Source: Lingula anatina
Lineage: Eukaryota; Brachiopoda; Lingulata; Lingulida; Lingulidae
Length of the DNA stretch: 64,000 nucleotides
NCBI RefSeq assembly: GCF_001039355.2
Contig: NW_019773703.1
Coordinates: 413,555 to 477,554 of the forward strand
Reading direction: 5' to 3'
The translations under genes and the position numbers were made by a program. A model generated the notes under the pieces. It did no database searches. It was not told where the DNA came from and worked only from the letters and a program-made list of their open reading frames with translations. Shown one piece after another: positions 40,501 through 53,434 of the stretch (the stretch's first letter is position 1; the number at the start of each line of letters is the position of its first letter).

Positions 40501-43500
40501 TACCACTATTTACCAACTTAAATATAATTATTAGTCTAAATGTCCCAATGATTTATATCTTTGAGTAAAAAAAGCTGCATGCATTTACGTGAAAGGTGGA
40601 AACAATTTTCTTAGTGAATTTTTAAGGTTTACTTAAATGTGTTACACCAACAGTGAATTTAAACTTTAATTCAATTATCAAAATTAAGCCATTAATTATA
40701 TGCATATAATAAACAAAATGCCTAATATGACGAGTTTTCATTTCACAAGTCATGCCAGCTTCAAGATATTTCTAATATATTGAGCAAGGGGGTGGTAAAA
40801 TCCCACAAGTCAAGTGGACAGATACAGGTGGAATTAGAAGATGTTAAGAGATAAAGCTTCACCTTTAAATACCAGAAGGTCAGGTACCAATATATATGTT
40901 CCCCACCTCAAGATTAAGAACCCAAATTGCATACACATGTACAATAAATAAATAAACTTAAAACCCTCTTCCCTCAGCTCAGCTATTTCACCCTTAAAGA
41001 ATATACTGTTTAATAATGATAAATAAAAAAAAATCAAAAGTTCAGTATATATTATTTCCTTTTTTAAAACTTGTTTTAAAAACTAGGACATATTTTAGGT
41101 GAAAGAAAAGGGGGTTATCTTATATTTCATTTAGTTAATCAGTGTTGCATGCTGCCTGATACAGTACCTCAGCTATAAAATACCTGTATGATTAAGCTAC
41201 AGCTGAGATAAATCATGCCCCAGGTGTTAACTTTCACCTAAATTGTAAACCCCAAAGGTGGAACGATTATCACAAAAGATTTAGCCTGCAGTGGTGTCTT
41301 TCTATATCGAAAACAACCAGAATGCCATACATAAGACTTGTTTTATTCTAGGACTTTAAGTTATCAAATACGCAATGGATATGTTTCACCTGCAACTACA
41401 AACTCAATCTTAGAACAATGGTGGACATAAATTCTCTAAATTATCGTAAAATCATTTGTTATCAAGGTGTAATATCAATTCATTTTTAGAAACATAATCC
41501 CACCCACATATATATTGTTCAAGCAGAGTTAACGAGTTTGGAATATTTTTGATAGTAACCAAAGGAAATGATCTCAAACTTTTTGAGGAATTGCAAAGTT
41601 GGATAAACTAGGATCTGTTTATTTAATTAAATGCATAAATCAGACCCAAAGCTTGTAATCATCCTTTCAGACACCAGTGTTATTACATTTTATCTTAGCT
41701 CTGATATCTACTTTATATGGGCTGAAGTACTGCGATTTGTTTCCCCCTTTTTCATGCTAAATGATACATACTAAAGTAATGCAGCAATTATGTCAGTATT
41801 ATTTCTACCAAGTAAATAGATCTTATGTGAGCGCCTATATGTATCTATGATGGCATCATCTGGTGATTATTTATTTTATAATAATGATAATATAACAAAA
41901 GAGAAAAAACATGTTAGAATTTTAGTAAAATCTGTGATACAAAAAATTATAAATAAACAAAATTCCTAAGGGTTCTAAATTAGTAGAATAAATGGTAGAA
42001 TGCACCTTAATTCTTTAATAAAGCATGCAAATAAAACCCTAAACAGTATCTACCTAAATCGAGTTTTTTTTTTATTGTCCACGAATGAGAAGACTCCAAT
42101 GCAAACCAGACTATGTGGACTATCAACCAAAGTGAAGAGAAGTTTAGCCAAAAGGAACCATGGTACCAATGCCATGCTCAGGTTGCTAATGGTGGGAAAG
42201 TTGACAGTCAGGCCATGCAGGTCCTGATACCCATGAAATTACCCCAGTAATTTTACACCATTGGCATAATAGTATCATTAGCTGTGAGGAATGGGAATAA
42301 TTTGGATGAGGATTAAGTAAATTGCGAAACTTTTTACAGCGGATCTGTACTTGAAGGTGACAGTTATGAATCACTTCAAAAAATCAATTTCAATGACAAA
42401 ATTATACATTTTAGTTCATAGTTTCTTAGTAATTTGTCAGTACATTCATAGAGCAAATCATCAAATTCATAATGATCACACGATTGAATGTATTATGAGT
42501 ACATATAGTGTTAAGCTATATGCATAGATACATCACTACAACTCTACTTCCTTGAAGCTGGCAGGACCAGAGACTGAGAGAAAAAAAGTAGTAAAAAAAC
42601 TGCACCCATCATGCTGCATGTACCTGGCCGCTAAGGGACGTGACACCCAATCTTACCCGGCTGCGTGACACACTCGAAGCCGAGGAACCAATGGAGCTAA
42701 TGGACTCCATGCTGCCGCTACGTTCGCGGGAAGGTGTGCCTAATTTTGACAGGGAGCGTGCCCGTGGACTCCCTGAGCCACTGTGTGCACCCCCTGCTAT
42801 GCGGGCCACTTTATGAACTGGTGCAAATAGCCCAAACATTGGCTTGCACTCAAAATACCTGGAGCAAAAGGCAGAATATAAGTGGAAGGCATTATCTATT
42901 TAACAACAATAATGTCCCAAAGATATCCTGAGAACTGTATCGCGATTATTATCACGATGACACATCCCAATAGAATTGTCATACTGCAAATCATTATCTT
43001 ACAGCTTTATTATATTCAATTACAACAAGCACTCTGAATAAAATGTTCAAAAATACATCATACTTTATCAGATACAGTACATAATGGAAAGCAGTTTTAA
43101 TTAAAGGCACAGGCATAATTTTTCTGTATCAAGCCTCATATATCTAATATGCACCATTAACAATAATCATTAAAGGTTCATTAGCTAAAATATTGGGAAA
43201 TGAAAACCTCATAAAAGGGAGCAACAGCATAGAATTTTGAGACAAATAAACAATATCTGAAAAACAAGTTCTGATAAATATGTTGAAGCTAAAACAAAGT
43301 ATTCCTGAAAACCATCAAAAACAAGTTAAAAACTCATATTGCATTTTGTACTGGTAATTTGTAGCATATGCCATTTAGAATCTAAAATGCCAAAAAATCT
43401 TTTACTGCTTTTTGCGATTCTCATTATATTTGCTACAGAACTAATAATCAAAATTCATACTTTTCTGAAAAACATAGCTTCATTTCTCATAACAAAGTGC

Positions 43501-46500
43501 AAATTTAAAAAACATTTCCAAGAACTTCATAGCAGTTTTCAATTAATTCCTCATATATCAAAGTACAACTCAATGAGTCACTGATATTGCAGCTATATAA
43601 ATCATGATTTACATGACAATCATTAACTACACAATTATTGATGTGAGAGGGTGACATGTCTTTTAGTACTTCAAGTAAAAAAAGATTTTGTTGACAACTT
43701 CTTCAAAAATGATTCTCAAATCTCCCCACCCGACATATTTCTAAAAAGAATTATACTACATAAAGTGCCTAATGTAACAAATGTAAATATTCCAGTGGTC
43801 GGCTCACAAGTACAGCAGTATAAGCACACAAGTGACATTTAAATGTCCTCTCCTACCTTTTTCCAGCCACTGCCCCATCATTCTTCCCCAGGGGATCATC
43901 CAGTTCCACCCCTGCCCACTCCCCCTTGGCAAAGTCTGTGGTGCCCACATAGCGTAGAGTCCCAGGCTTGGAGCCACTGACTAGGACACGGTCCCCTACT
44001 TTAAGATTATGCTTTGGTACAGAACTGGCCGTGGTGGGGAGGTTTGACACTGAGCCTGAAGGGGACCGAGTCAAGTTTGTGTTTGAGCCAAGGCTTGATT
44101 TCTTAACAAGTCCACTGGCTCTGGGTGTTGGGGCTGCCAGTCTGGAGGTTGTGCCATTGGCCTGCCCAGCCCTGGCAGGAGTGGCAGCTGGGGCCGCCGC
44201 ACTGGAAGCAGAATTTGACGAGGCGGAAGCAGAGTTTGAGCTGTCCCCTGCAGGAGTTGCCTCCACACTCCCTGGCGCCACCGGCTGCCTGGTTAGTTTA
44301 CCAGGCCGAGAAAATACTCCATGTTTAGGTTCACATTGAAAATATCTCACTCCTGCCACTGAGCCGTCATTCTTGCCGATGGGTTCATCTAGTACCACCC
44401 CCGCCCACTGTCCTGGGGCAAACTGTGCCTCTCCCAAGAAAGCTATTACCCCTGGCTTGGTCCCTGCCACCCAGACACGGTCACCTATGATAAAGTCATC
44501 ACTTGGTGGGGGAGGAAGCTGTGGCTCTGGACCTGGAAATACCGGGACAGAATGAAAATTTCAGATATCTAGTACAGACTGAATGATTTGAAACTGAAAT
44601 AAAAATGTTAGTTCATGCAATAGCACTGTACCTATAGCAGAACCCCTATAACCCTTTAGTATACAGCTAATTTCTAAAATATATTATTGTAGTTAAATTG
44701 GTAAATATAGTAAGATACAGTAGTAGTTTATATGCATTGCACATATAATAAGTATGGTGTAGTTCCTATAAGAAAAGACATAATGGTTAGTATTACAGAA
44801 CATAAGAATATGTATTAAACATGGAAATACATGATTTTTTTCTAGCAACATGAAAATACACTGTCACAAAACAATACTGTTCAGCTAGCTCTCAGCTTCC
44901 TAATAAGTAGCCTTGCATCCTAGAATAAGATTGAATGGATCAGTAAATTGGACAGAGTTTTAAACAGTTATATTTTCTGTGCAGTTACAGCTGAAAAGTC
45001 TAACTAGCTATAGATGTTATACTGATTTACGAGGTGTTTAGGGCCATTCCAATGCTTTTTCCTTAACAACATTCCCCTCCCCCCTCTATCTACAAACTTT
45101 TTTATCAAGCAAATTTGTATAAGATTGAACCTCTTTAATTACCTTCAAGTAAATCAGTGGAAATTTAAACAGTGAAAAGTTTATGTTTAGAAAAAATGTC
45201 ATACAGAGGAAAAATACTGTGGAATGACCCTTTATTGTATCAATATACATGTGCATGGTTGTATCAAAGAAACTATTCCCATTAAGTGCTTCTGAGATAA
45301 CAAGGCTATTACTATCATAGTTAATACTTGATGTTTGAAAGTATACAGGGGGTAACTATCACATGGATTATAAAATATATCATCTACATATCTCAGAAAC
45401 TAAATAGTCTCCTAATGACATAATTATGATAAAAATTGTAAAGTGGTAAATTTTATACATCAACATGGCACTTCATAAAAAAATTGAAGGCCTCAAATTA
45501 ATCTATAAAAAAAGTTCACTCTGTATTCCACATGCAAAATTATTGACAGCCCCACCAACTGCATATTAAGCAAGTACCACATGCAACTATGTCCCAGCAT
45601 ATGGCTTCCTTGTAGAAACATACAGTCTGACAGAAACATGTAATTATAACATTATAAAACCCAGCATTAATAACACTGGCAAGACAGCACAGATACCAGT
45701 TACATCCCAAATCACCATCTTGTTGTCGTTTTCTTACTGTTTCCATGGTTACCTGGCAACTTATGCACCATTTGTGCAGCATATTTTTCAGCGGCGGTGG
45801 CAGAAAGGCCAGCGGCTCGGGCACTTGCAGCTATAGCACCTTAGTGGAAATTGTCAGCATAAATAATTTAGCAAAATTGAAACAGTTTGAATTGCAAAGT
45901 AAAATTCTTACATATCTGACAACAGGAGAATATGAAATGCTACAACAAGATCTAACAAATATTTTCATCATTTAACCCTAATAAAAATCAAATATTGACA
46001 GGAACTACTTATACTGCTACTACAGTTTGCTCACAGATTTTCACCAATTAGTAATGTTTCACTCATAATGATGAATATATAGCGTCACATATAACAGCTT
46101 CTACCTGAACTTTATCTTTTACAGGCAGAGAGAACAACACAAAGTGAGTTTATACAGCACCTTGTACACAATTAGAAAACACCATTTTCACTCTCCTACA
46201 GCTGCAAGTTATGAAATTATGACACAGGATTCCCTTATCAACATAGAGCTAATGAATTCTTCTTCATCTAACAAGGCATTTATATACCAGCTGCAGGAAG
46301 GTTATATATACATATGACTCAAATTGTCAGAAACAATATGAAAAAGAAATAGCAGCACCAGTAACCTGAAAAAAAGGCAATCAAGAAATACAAATCTTGT
46401 TGGCATCTGATGATATGTGGTTATAGTGAGCCTGCAAATATGTTGATGGTGAAGCATGCAGTCTGGAAGATCTGGCAGAGAAAAAAATGTTTAGTTTAAG

Positions 46501-47990
46501 ACCCTCTGAGGCTTAACAGAACTCCTATTGAAATTGCTTCAAATTTCTAATTTTGTTTGTTTTATTTTACTTAATATTTAATTTGACAACAAGAATACAG
46601 AGACACAATATAGTTGTTTTTTAGACCCCCACGGTTTAATAGATCTTTAAAATGTTTACTCAATTTCTACCATTTTTTTAATTTGACATGACAATGAAGT
46701 TCAGAGATATTCTAATGTCTTAAAAGAACAGAGTACTAATTCTACTATCTAATGAATATGTTTAATGTTGTGTTTTCCTCATATATATCAGGTACCATAA
46801 TAACTAAATCAGCTGTACACTACTAACAGCATTAAGCCATTATTGATAATCTCTTAATATGTGGGCATTTCCATTACAGTAAAACCTCATGTTACTTTAA
46901 ATTATCATTTCTATTCATGAAGTAATCATGGCAACTGTAAAATACATATAAATGCAGGCTTAATAATTTGAATTTTGCTCTTGCGAAAGGACAACCACTG
47001 CGCTAGGAACAGATGAAAAAAATTAATGCCATATCAACTCATTCTGATGACGGCATTTTGCAATAAATTATCCAACAAAAGCAGCTTTCGGAGTCTGGCT
47101 TACAATGCAGGCAGATTCTTGGCAAGGGCCTGGCCTGAAACCAATAGCATGTAACATACATCATTACGCAGACAGAGAAATATGAAAACATAACACAGCA
47201 GAATCCCAGCTACGATTAGTCATCCCTGAAACATTCATTAATAAGGTCAGATCACATAAATTCTATCCAAGAGCCAGTGATTCCTGTCCAGTTTATTACT
47301 GTGTCTGGTTTACCCTTAGCCTTGGCATCCATCTTCCTTGCCTTCGGCTCTCCTGTGATTCATTCTGGTAAAAATACTGCATCAGCAAATGGTCTGTTCA
47401 AGCCTACGACCCTGAATATCTGATAATGGAATATCTATTGATTCACAGGCTCCTGTGTACGGGCTTCAACTTAAGTGCTTGAACAGAAAGTCTACAAATT
47501 ATGTCTTCTCAATGTGACTAGTGTAATGTTCTGTATTTCAAGACTAGTTGGAGGGAAAATGCTGCCTTTGGCTATCCTATTAGACATGCATTTCATATGG
47601 AAAATTATTGGCAAAATATATTGTAAGAGTTGTGAAAATTCACCATGCATTCTAGATTTGCATGCTTCTGAAAGGAACTTGATAAGTGGCATGCAGGTGT
47701 TGTGGGTGCATTTTATTAAAACAGTTTCAAACACTGGTGACAAATTGATAATGCTATTAAGTTTCTGCTCTACAACTGTTTCAAAACTGATCTTCACTCA
47801 TCATATGTCCTCAACGGTTAAAACAATTAAGGTTACCTTTTGTAATAGATCTCTACATCCATGCAGGTCAGTACTTACTTTGTGCTTTGCTGCCTGCCTT
47901 GGGTTGCACTAACCCTGATGGCTTGCCTATTCTGGAGGGGGGTTTTAGCCCGGAAGATGGGGCTTTCAACCCAGATGGTCTTGAAGTCAT
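25590..47990 (-). CDS. CLIP1: CAP-Gly domain-containing linker protein 1 (CLIP-170)
   Basis: Microtubule plus-end tracking protein linking growing microtubules to EB1 and dynactin. Exons (5' to 3'): 47990-47879, 45839-45753, 44532-43857, 42858-42657, 39545-39477, 39244-39146, 38860-38715, 38464-38404, 38194-38090, 37901-37749, 37560-37444, 35243-35186, 34236-34153, 33889-33822, 33018-32930, 32273-32108, 31727-31512, 31221-31018, 30815-30678, 29543-29437, 29191-29071, 28938-28886, 27396-27279, 26962-26806, 26662-26485, 26098-25932, 25636-25590. Phases agree and give about 1265 aa (human about 1430). The N terminus RPSGLKAP matches vertebrate CLIPs. CAP-Gly 1 is at about 82-150 (GKNDG 119-123) and CAP-Gly 2 at about 240-305 (GKNDG 282-286, then [10 protein letters not shown]). 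A Ser-rich stretch precedes a coiled coil of some 800 residues containing [17 protein letters not shown] and [14 protein letters not shown]. Two zinc knuckles follow (C1207xxC..H1216..C1221; C1246xxC..H1254..C1259) and the protein ends DDEQTF. The intron after 34153 probably uses a GC donor. The 87-bp exon may be optional. Confidence 0.93.
29327..29361 (+). repeat. T21-G14 homopolymer junction in a CLIP1 intron
   Basis: Twenty-one T followed directly by fourteen G, read as C14A21 on the transcribed CLIP1 strand. It is probably length-polymorphic and prone to sequencing error. Confidence 0.9.
32867..32884 (+). repeat. (CA)n microsatellite
   Basis: About nine CA units in a CLIP1 intron. Confidence 0.9.
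36230..37250 (-). mobile_element. degenerate non-LTR retrotransposon fragment (CR1/L2-like RT)
   Basis: Read on the - strand, in several frames interrupted by stops and shifts, the stretch carries successive reverse-transcriptase landmarks: [11 protein letters not shown] near 37190, then [20 protein letters not shown] and SVLGPL near 37050, then [15 protein letters not shown] near 36790. After these comes a decayed thumb-region remnant ([17 protein letters not shown]) near 36460. The YADD-type catalytic block falls in a deleted or shifted part. It is a dead 3'-half relic inserted in the same orientation as CLIP1 within the intron between exons 37444 and 35243. Confidence 0.8.
40041..40076 (-). 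other. CLIP1: candidate 36-bp cassette micro-exon of CLIP1
   Basis: Between the second CAP-Gly exon and the coiled-coil start, a T-rich tract plus TAG acceptor precedes 12 codons ([12 protein letters not shown]) and a GTGAGC donor. It is phase 0 at both ends, so inclusion keeps the frame. Vertebrate CLIP1 also has alternative exons in this linker. There is no transcript evidence here. Confidence 0.3.
47314..47332 (-). other. CLIP1: candidate alternative first coding exon of CLIP1
   Basis: ATG (47332-47330) opens MDAKAK plus one base before a GGTAAAC donor. It is phase 1, exactly like the main first exon, so it could splice to 45839 or 44532. It would give a short N terminus lacking the basic RPSGLKAP segment. 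Purely predictive. Confidence 0.2.
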
Positions 47991-50900
47991 TTCCTAAGTC
48001 TTGTCAAGAAACTTTCTGCAATTACTTCAACATAGCCTCCTTGCTGGTAACAGGCTGGTTTCCAGATCAAACGGTGGTCACAAGGTGATCTCCTCTTTCT
48101 GCCTCCGTGTGCTTTATTCTGTCCTAATAGGAAGTGTAAAGGCTTCTTATGTTGCCATTTCACACTTTAGTACAAACTCAACCAGTCAGTTAAGCTTGTT
48201 ACTTTCAGAAACTTGATAAGGTGTGCCGACTTCAAATGATCTCACTTCTACTCTGGAATTTGCGAGTTACGAATCTTGGAATCTTGTGGGATGGGAGAGT
48301 ATTTTTCTCTGGTTGTTTAACTCATTATCATCAATCTGTAATAAAGAACAGCAATGCTCAACAAAGATCATGTTAATAGAAAAAAAAAATATATATATAT
48401 ATATACTTAACTTTTTTCCAAACTATTCTATTTCTGCCTGAAAAAAGAGGCATAATAGCACACGTTAACAAAATCACACCTACACACACATTCATGCATT
48501 AGAATGAATGTGAAAGATATTTTCTATAGTGTGACCAGTTCCTATATCATATTACCCAAGTCCCACGACAGTCTGTCTACCTTGTGGACACTGTTATTTT
48601 CTTCTCCAGTGCAATGCAATTGCATCTTATATAACCATTTCAGCCCCTAGAGCATTCAGTCCCATAACTCCAGTCAGATATTACTTCTGACATCCCAATA
48701 TAATGAAGCCACATCTATTATTCAATTTAATGTGATTTGTCACAATTAACTAAATTTATTTAATCAGATAGTTTGTCTTTCTGTATTGATTCTGTCCTGT
48801 GTACCAGCTGTGCAGAGCAAGCATACAGTACAGAAATGTACAAGGTAAATTCCTTCCAATACAATGGACTGGCCACATGTTTACGTTTACATTCAAGGCA
48901 ATGATAAACAAGGAAATCAATCCAGTCACCCCAGAACAAAAACTGAGAAAATGTTTCTGTAACCTGAGGTCTTCAAAATCTACTTAATTATCAATATCAA
49001 ATAATGGCAATTTATAATGACAGAGTCAATCCTAACTGACAAAAACAAAAAAACACATCAATTGTCAAAATCTAATAATCAAACAAGTATATTACTACAT
49101 TTACAAATACGGATGCCAGCTGACTTACTTTCACTACCACTGGGTACAGAAATAACAAGCAATAAATATCCAGATCACATAACAAAACAAGCTGAAGTCC
49201 TATTTTTATAATCTACCTGTCTTTGTTAACCACATAAAAGTCATTAAATCGTCCTTTAAAAGTGACATGCATGCACCTCCCTCTACTCCTCCGCAAACAC
49301 TACATCAAACTTGGACAATGTTTTATACTGTTATACTGATCTTTCATCAGCTAATTAGCTCAGCCTTTCATCTGCAATGCAGATTCTGTGTCATGTCAGT
49401 AAATTACCATAAATGTAATTAAACCACACCTAAATAATGGCAATGAACCTGCTTATCATGTTCCTGATTCTTGTTGAAATACATGGCTGTACATGAAAAC
49501 ACAGGCTGGATTACTCTAATTGCTGGTCTGAGTGATGAAAATGAAGTGCCATCAAAGGGCTTCTTTTACTTGAAAGAAATATTCTTCCTACAGGCAAGTA
49601 AAGCATTAGTTGATCAAACAGCTGTAACTTTATGAACTTCAACTAGCAGGAGATCAACATGACTGGTTTTTGTGGTGGCCACAGCAAAAGGTACGCCAGT
49701 GAACTTGGCAGGAGTAAACCGCAAGATGGCTTATTGGCCATTGCATGTTGAAAGTTTGAAGTCTGTGAACAAAAATTTTGTTCTTTAAAACTAAATCAAT
49801 TCCTAAATTATCTCTTTACTCATAAGATAATTAGGGAAGCATTTAGCTATCTAAGTTAAATTTTACCTAAAAATTCTTTTTCAATGAAACAATCAAGTCT
49901 TTTAACCACTATGACGTCATATAAATAATAAATTATACCAACTAAGCCACTCTTTACATGTGTTTATATGGCTACAGTATACAGGCAGAGTCAAAGTCCA
50001 CCCAGCATCAGCCTTACCTCCAATAATGTGTTTTTAAATATCACAATATTATCACTGCCACTATATATCCCTAACCTACCTTTCAGTGGAATGACTAACT
50101 ATACAGACTACTCAACCTTAGCATAACAAGGCAGCTTTGATTAATGGGCAGCACAGGAAGGTGTAACATTGGAGACTGTGTACAGGGCAGTCCATAAACA
50201 AATCACCAAGTTCACTGTGTGAATACCTGAATCCATGGAACAACTCTTTCAGAAGTCCAAGTGCTGGTTAAGACTGATTTAACTTGTTGCTAATAAAAGA
50301 GCCAAACAGACTGACAGCTTCTAACCAGAAGGAAAGTAGTTGTATGACTCATGCTTCTTCCAGGATATGCATCATTTCACAAAAAAGTAGGAAAGGAAAA
50401 GGACATCCAAGTACATATACACAATCAAGCTAAACCTTTTAATAGACTGAAAACACTACATAAGATTGCTTTAAAGGCACCCAGTGGGTAGAATTCAATT
50501 CAGCACTGCTTCACCAAATAGCAGTCTTATCTGAAAAGGTTAGGAAAACCTTGTGGATAGTAACAGGTCACATATATATTACCTGCAATGTACTTGTAGA
50601 CCTAAGCCTCTTCATAGTATACGTATACAGAGTATACATATACAGAGTATACATGTACAGTATGTAAAGTTGTATCACAGGCAAACACACAGGTTGTTCA
50701 GAACCCAGCACACTTATTATTACATCACAGATAAGACCTGCTGTGAAATCCCACTTCATCTGATGTTGTTTGCACGTACCAACTTTCATACTGGTAACCA
50801 TCAAAGCAATCAATACCACTTAACATGCAATTTCATTGATATCTTGCAATCTTATCTAAACCGAGAAGATGTGGATTATACTTTTTTGTTAGCAATGAGG

Positions 50901-52635
50901 TTTGAACTGGAACAATGCAAAACTGCATACCAACATAGTAAGGCCCAATCCAAAATCAAAATAAGAAGCAAAATACCATTCACTCCTTGACATGATCAAA
51001 GTGTGCCAAATGGATTGAGAATACAAGAAATACATGCCAGTTCAGTGAAATATATGGGGTTTCAAGCAGTTCTTAATATTATGTACTAGGATAATGATAA
51101 TCTGCATACCTATCCTGCAGAAGAGAAATGAGGTGCCAAATAAACATTATTAACTGGTCGCCAGTGCTCTCTTTACCTGGGAACCTTATCCAGGTGTATA
51201 TTCACTCAGAATACTGCATACTTCTATCTGGGCTATGTATATAATCCTAGTTGTAATACTAGACTAGTCTGTAGGCAAACACAGGGCACCAATAAACTGT
51301 ATACTTATATATGTGCACCTGTATTGGGTAAATCAAGAGCAGAGAGTCTGAGAAAATCTCACCACATAATAATTCCTCCTCACGTCTTATATCACAAAGC
51401 TGGAACCTTGCTTATGCCAGTCTCTGCCAAAAAACATATACCTACTGACCCTTTGGGCCACCAAAGAATCTAGAGACCAAAAGCAGAAACACTGGCAAGT
51501 TACCTGTAACTGACCAATTTTACTGGTTCTGCTACATTAGGTGACTACGTAGCAGAACTGTTAGTACTTTATGCAAATGCATAAAAACCCATAAAAACTA
51601 AAAAAATCTTACACAATGAATATTTATAATTCACTGATCACAAATACTATCTAATATACAAAATTCATCATTATCAATTCATTCCCATTGAATAAATCAT
51701 CTGTGATAGAAAAAACAATGTATTTACTAGTATGCAATATTGCTGACTCTCTGTTATCATGACTGCAGGGGCACATGACACTATTGTGGACAGGAACAAT
51801 TAAGCTTTTATCTATATTTCACCAAGTATCAAACTCCAGAAAGTTCAAACAAAATGGAAGGTAACTAAATTCATAACTGCAACACTAATATAACATCATT
51901 TACCATTCCCAAACAAAAATCTGAGCAAGTTGTGTATTTGTGTGGTGCAGGAATTTGTTTCCATAAAACTGACATTCTAGCCTCCACTAGAAATGTTTTC
52001 ACACCGTTTCTGAAACCACAGAACTTAGTTTCAGTTTTTTCACCAGCTTAATTGGTTCCAATAATTTGCACTTTTACATTCTGGGCCAAAGAGAAATTGA
52101 TACGTAGAAAACAAAATTAACGTTAGGAATGGAATTGGTAGCTACCACATCAAATATCATTTACACTTGATGTATTAACAATAAAAAAACAGCGTTGAAG
52201 TATGGTCTTTTCCTCTTTCCCTCTCTCTCTTTTTCTTTCTTTGCACTTTCTCCCTTGAGATCCAAGCCAGCACTATTGAACTCCCACACCATGTTCTGGT
52301 TGACTTACCTACTGTTTGGACTTGATACTACACAAATTAGCCCAGCTTTTCATTCATCAAGAGGTTATTCAGAGATCTTATACCACAATTCCAGCTCTAT
52401 TCTTGTTAGAACACTTTGATTACAGGAATGTTGGTAACTTTGTGGGGAAACCCATCCTTTGATACAACAGTTCTCAAATGTAGTGTGCAAAACTACAATG
52501 AATGTGATATTTGCTCCCGAACACAACATTAGGAAGTGATGAGCTTCTATTCCCTCCAGTGTCAGTCCAAATTTGGTCTGGTGACTTCACTGTCAACATG
52601 CATAGAGAATAAAGCCAAGGTGTGTTTTCTCCATG
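47991..52635. other. no coding gene seen (CLIP1 upstream or 5' intron)
   Basis: AT-rich sequence without convincing exons. An acceptor (GACTTAG) sits four bases before the CLIP1 ATG, so at least one non-coding CLIP1 leader exon lies further up and part of this stretch is probably intronic. It holds an AT repeat at 48389-48405 and a short tandem of GTATACAGA-type units at 50616-50663. Confidence 0.45.
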
Positions 52636-53004
52636 AACAATGATGGTCTGAGTGTGGCATTGTGATCCTATTGTTAGTCATTCACACAGAAATGTGTATA
52701 GGTAACTGGAGTAATGTCAAGTTCTTGAAATTATGTTGTATGAACCCAAGTGTGATAAGAGGATAAATCTTTACTTGCCAAAACAACATTGTTAAGCTAT
52801 AACATCTCTTCCATTCCCTAAACTCAGACAGTTCTTTGCTAATACAGTGACAAAGGAAGATACAAAAGGGTGGTAAGGGATGGGCAAAATTCTATAAAAC
52901 CTACAGGCACAGAAAAGTATCTATCTCAAAGACAAACTTTTTCCTCTTTACGAAAAATAAAATTCTACCAAGTGTTCAGCAGTAATGCTGTATGAGACTT
53001 ATAA
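52636..53004 (+). repeat. duplicated segment, first copy (left flank of MITE)
   Basis: Its 369 bases are repeated almost identically at 53435-53803, also 369 bases. This copy ends in TTATAA and runs into the MITE; the other continues uninterrupted. Confidence 0.9.
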
Positions 53005-53433
53005 CGCGTTCACACTACGCTCAGTTATCCGGATAAATTGCGAATTAGGTCACAATTCGAATAAATGCAGTAGTGTGAACGCAAGAGGATTTTTGTAATG
53101 CGCATTTTCAAAGTCCTGCAAGCGAGGTGGATTTCTAAGCGCGATCCGGATAACTTACCGGAATCGACACCTGTACAGATCTAACTGCGCATGTGTGCAG
53201 ATAAGTGCGGGTATCTATGAACGCTTGTTTATTACTTTAGCGATTGCACCAAACGTATTTGGAGGTCACCACTCACTACAACATGAGGAAACAAACTTAT
53301 TTTGCCATCTTATACTTCTCAAGAATGCTGGAATGTCTTTAGAGTTGCATTTGTCGTCACAAATTTTTGTTGGTATTTTAAGATTTCCTGTGCGGCGCAT
53401 GCGCGAGTGTTCAAAACAGGAAGTTAAACCTGA
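53005..53433 (+). mobile_element. MITE, left part, cut by an N
   Basis: Starts CGCGTTCACACTAC right after TTATAA and breaks at the N at 53434. Bases from about 53031 onward are repeated at 56294-56696. An internal ORF of about 80 codons is conserved between copies only because the DNA is. It resembles no transposase I know. Confidence 0.8.
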
Positions 53434-53434
53434 N

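Noticed and set aside
40834-41037. - strand stretch [12 protein letters not shown] as a possible CLIP1 coiled-coil exon
   Set aside because: An acceptor-like site is present, but there is no good donor and the reading runs into intron-like sequence.
43968-44339. 123-codon + strand ORF
   Set aside because: Antisense to the CLIP1 CAP-Gly exon, whose frame is clearly the coding one.
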